37,320 nt of DNA, taken from positions 1 through 37,320 of the forward strand of contig NBMI01000126.1 of NCBI GenBank assembly GCA_002085445.1, read 5' to 3'. The notes beneath the pieces were generated by a model, which was not told the origin of the DNA, did not search any database, and saw only the letters and a program-made list of their open reading frames with translations. A program made the position numbers and the translations under genes. Numbering within the stretch: the first letter of the stretch is position 1; every line of letters starts with the position of its first letter. The stretch is from Candidatus Parabeggiatoa sp. nov. 2. Lineage in GTDB: Bacteria > Pseudomonadota > Gammaproteobacteria > Beggiatoales > Beggiatoaceae. Below are positions 34,887 to 37,320 of the stretch, one piece after another.

Positions 34887-36956
34887 TTATTTGGTATTCA
34901 AACTTTTAGGTAGTAGCGCCATTGGCTTTTTGGTATCTTCTTCTGCTCGGTGTTTAAACAGGGGATGGGTGGCATTGGCTAAACTGGCCGTTAAACCAAT
35001 CTCTTTTAATAGAAGTGTATGAATCACGCTAAAATCGAGGAAAAAAGCGCCTGCCACACTGATGAAGGTTGGGGTAAGTATCGCATTGAAACTCTTGCTC
35101 ATCGTCGCCTCAAATTCTTGGGCAAACTCAAACAAGTCACAAAGTTGCTCTAGGCTTTCATTCATTAAAATAATTTGTGCCGTATCCGTCGCGATGGTAG
35201 ACGCGCCACGCAAAGAAATGGAAACTTGTGCTTTTTTCAGCGCAATGGAATCATTGATGCCATCACCGATATAACAGACTGTTTTGCCGGATTCTTGTAA
35301 TTGTTCAATGATTTGAGCTTTCCGTTGCGGTAAAACATTAGCAAAAGAATGCTCTATGCCTAGCTCCTGCGCCAACTTTTTCGTTGGCATTTCATTATCG
35401 CCTGAGATAATGTACATGGATTCAATACGATGATCTCGCCGTAATGCCTGAAGAACGGCTTTCGCTTCGGGGCGCACAGTCGGAAATAATTCGATTGCTC
35501 CAATTAATTGACCATTAAGGGCAAGCATGACCAAAGAATGACCGAGCTCGTGTGCTGATGCTTCTGTCGCTTGCAATGACGGCGGAAGGGTAATATTTTC
35601 CTTTTCCATCAAGCGGTGACTGCCCAGCTGAATAACTTGTTCGTGTATGGTTACCTTGAGTCCATAACCAATTTCATATTCAATCTCATCAATATCGGGT
35701 ATAGATAGCCCGCGCGCTTCTGCTTCTTCTTGGATAGCTAAAGCAATGGGATGGGTTTGTTTATACTCGGCCGCCGCGGCGTAAGCTAACACCTCGTTTT
35801 CCGTACAGGCCTTTAATGTATGGATTTTTCCAATATAGGGTTTAGGTAATGTCAGTGTTCCCGTTTTATCAAAAACGATGGTATCTACTCGACTCAATAG
35901 ATCAAGCACTCCACCGCTTTTAATTAAAATCCCTTTCTGGGTAATGACTTGCAGGTAAGTGAGCGTCACAATAGACGAAACAACCAACATTCTATAGGAA
36001 AAATGGGCATTATTGACGGTAACAGCCCCCATAGGCCCTAGAATTGGAATCGATAACCCTCCCGCGATTAAGGTGGGTAAAATGCTTTTTTCTGTTAAAG
36101 CATCCGCACGTAACTGTCCATTGGTCTTAAAATGCGTTGTTTGGTTAAGAATCTGACCAATTTGTGCCGCTGTGGTTTCTTCCCCGGCCTTTTCAACTTC
36201 AATGCAAACCCGGCCCGTTAAGACGATTGTTGCTGCAAAAACACGGCTACCGATTTCCTTCTCGGCGGGTTGGGCTTCACCAGTCAAAATATGCTGATCC
36301 ACACTTGCCAGCCCCTCTCTAACCCTGCCATCAGCGGGGATAGCTTCTCCCGCACTCACCACCACAATATCACCTTGCTTTAACGCCTCAAATGGCGTTT
36401 TCACTTCGATACCGTTGACTAGCACCCAGACAAATTTGGGATGTTGACCAAATACCTTAATAATACTTTGTTGAGAATTGTTTTGAATTTTTAGGGTTAA
36501 TTTTTTACTGACGACATAAAAAAAGGCCGCTAAGTTACCAATCGCGTAAAAGTTACCAAAAAAACAACCTATTGCGGTGATTATGGATAGCAGATTGACA
36601 TCGGCTTTTTTTTCCTGCCGCAGTGATTTAGAGGCTTTTTTAAAGGCCGGAATATAAACATAAAACCACCCAGGTAGACTGAGAATGCGCAAAAACGGAT
36701 TGGATATATTGCCAACTATCGCTAAACTCAGTGAAGTAGCAGAAATCACTAAATCGGTATTAATTGTCTTTTCGTCTTCAGTGATTTTGCCGTCCTCTTT
36801 CGTTGGGGAATATTCTTGCAGTTGTTGATTGCGCGAATTGTCAAAAAAGGGCTTAACCGCTGTGGCTTCATTTGAAGATGACGTTTCCGCCATGCCTTGA
36901 GAATACTTCCTTGCGGCATACACGGCACTACCCAAAATGAATAATTCAAATAACAT
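34887..36956 (-). CDS. P1B-like P-type ATPase lacking the CPx metal-binding motif
   Basis: A 689-residue integral membrane ATPase. The start ATG 36956 is preceded by AAGGA at 7 nt; the upstream TTG at 37061 lies in a hairpin repeat and is unlikely. Catalytic motifs are complete: LTGEA with Glu227 (actuator), DKTGTLT with Asp363 (phosphorylation), the P1B-type HP pair in KQTHPIALA, and GDGINDSIAL at 564-573. No N-terminal heavy-metal domain is present. In the membrane helix before the phosphorylation domain, where P1B pumps have CPC, SPC or SCxxxxxTP, the aligned sequence is HFSYRMLVVSS with Tyr321 in place of Cys and no Pro, followed by the usual QKGILIKSG. The ion, if any, is therefore unpredictable. 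It appears monocistronic. Confidence 0.85.
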   Translation of the reverse strand: MLFELFILGSAVYAARKYSQGMAETSSSNEATAVKPFFDNSRNQQLQEYSPTKEDGKITEDEKTINTDLVISATSLSLAIVGNISNPFLRILSLPGWFYVYIPAFKKASKSLRQEKKADVNLLSIITAIGCFFGNFYAIGNLAAFFYVVSKKLTLKIQNNSQQSIIKVFGQHPKFVWVLVNGIEVKTPFEALKQGDIVVVSAGEAIPADGRVREGLASVDQHILTGEAQPAEKEIGSRVFAATIVLTGRVCIEVEKAGEETTAAQIGQILNQTTHFKTNGQLRADALTEKSILPTLIAGGLSIPILGPMGAVTVNNAHFSYRMLVVSSIVTLTYLQVITQKGILIKSGGVLDLLSRVDTIVFDKTGTLTLPKPYIGKIHTLKACTENEVLAYAAAAEYKQTHPIALAIQEEAEARGLSIPDIDEIEYEIGYGLKVTIHEQVIQLGSHRLMEKENITLPPSLQATEASAHELGHSLVMLALNGQLIGAIELFPTVRPEAKAVLQALRRDHRIESMYIISGDNEMPTKKLAQELGIEHSFANVLPQRKAQIIEQLQESGKTVCYIGDGINDSIALKKAQVSISLRGASTIATDTAQIILMNESLEQLCDLFEFAQEFEATMSKSFNAILTPTFISVAGAFFLDFSVIHTLLLKEIGLTASLANATHPLFKHRAEEDTKKPMALLPKSLNTK

Positions 36957-37051
36957 ATATGTTTCCTTTCCGGATTCGTGTCTGAGATTCCATAACAACA
37001 AATTCTGATTGTAACGGATTTTGCGGACGGCTTTGCTAATTGTGAATTGTG

Positions 37052-37090
37052 TTTCAGGCAAAATTCGCTCTGCGAAACTTTTGCCTGAAA
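37052..37090. repeat. Hairpin repeat copy upstream of the P-type ATPase gene
   Basis: Arms TTTCAGGCAAAATTCGC and GCGAAACTTTTGCCTGAAA around a 3-nt loop; the left arm has lost two bases relative to 20980-21020. It lies about 96 bp before the ATPase start codon and is followed by TGAATTG heptamers (37090-37115). The rest to 37320 shows no gene, only a partial CAAACTTTAGTTTG palindrome at the end. Confidence 0.85.
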
Positions 37091-37320
37091 TTGTGAATTG
37101 TGAATTGTGAATTGTTACGTAAACGAAACGAAGCGATGTTTATCGTGAAACGGCTTACACCGCTAGGGCAATTTTTTAATCATGTTTAATGACGTCGTCT
37201 TTAAAAATTTCAAGTGTTTTTTTTTATTCTTCCGTCAATTTTTTTGTAAACATTTGAAATCATTGGACTCTTGCAAAAATATTTTTAGAAGATACTCTGT
37301 CCAAACTTTAGTTTGCACAT

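Noticed and set aside
36957..37061. N-terminal extension of the P-type ATPase from TTG 37061
   Set aside because: The TTG is inside a dispersed hairpin, while ATG 36956 has a good ribosome site and starts the hydrophobic N-terminus.
1..37320. tRNA and rRNA genes
   Set aside because: No cloverleaf with a GTTCGA-type T-loop or conserved rRNA segment was recognised by eye; a covariance-model scan was not possible.

Overview
The window looks like a chromosomal piece of a large, marine, sulfur-oxidising gammaproteobacterium of the Beggiatoaceae (Beggiatoa, Thioploca or Thiomargarita type). This is inferred from gammaproteobacterial housekeeping genes (dxs, folE2, mtnA, mutL), low coding density, and very many short intergenic repeats. 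Among these are TAACTGA heptamer arrays, which I recall being described as characteristic of marine Beggiatoaceae genomes. No rRNA or tRNA gene was recognised.

Positions 1-16,300 are an accessory block. It holds three paralogous minus-strand genes for very large membrane receptors. Two (611-4156 and 8858-12451) are tripartite: a type I periplasmic-binding (LivJ-like) domain, a complete pentameric ligand-gated ion channel (pLGIC, Cys-loop/GLIC superfamily), and a C-terminal family 1 solute-binding protein. The third (13462-15780) has the first two modules and stops right after M4. In the usual pLGIC topology both binding modules would lie in the periplasm, so these look like ionotropic chemoreceptors with two binding-protein modules per subunit. 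This is the most striking system in the window. Between the receptor genes lie a frameshifted Rpn-type nuclease/transposase gene, a two-spacer orphan CRISPR array followed by a terminator, MITE-like elements and several tandem repeat families.

Positions 16,300-31,100 are mostly conserved single genes set in repeat-rich spacers: a small lipoprotein; dxs followed by folE2 on the same strand (isoprenoid and pterin precursor synthesis); a membrane-anchored DUF302 protein; mtnA (methionine salvage); a nicotinamidase-like cysteine hydrolase; a PP2C-like phosphatase; a 3' remnant of an MFS transporter gene; and an endonuclease-type mutL.

Positions 31,200-33,560 are a decayed IS607-type element. TnpB is intact but has a non-canonical catalytic layout. 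The serine-recombinase gene tnpA survives only as separate N- and C-terminal fragments. An 11-bp direct repeat bounds the unit. Beyond it lie a single-domain rhodanese (34,214-34,600) and a P-type ATPase (34,887-36,956) that keeps all the phosphorylation motifs but lacks the intramembrane CPx metal-binding motif.
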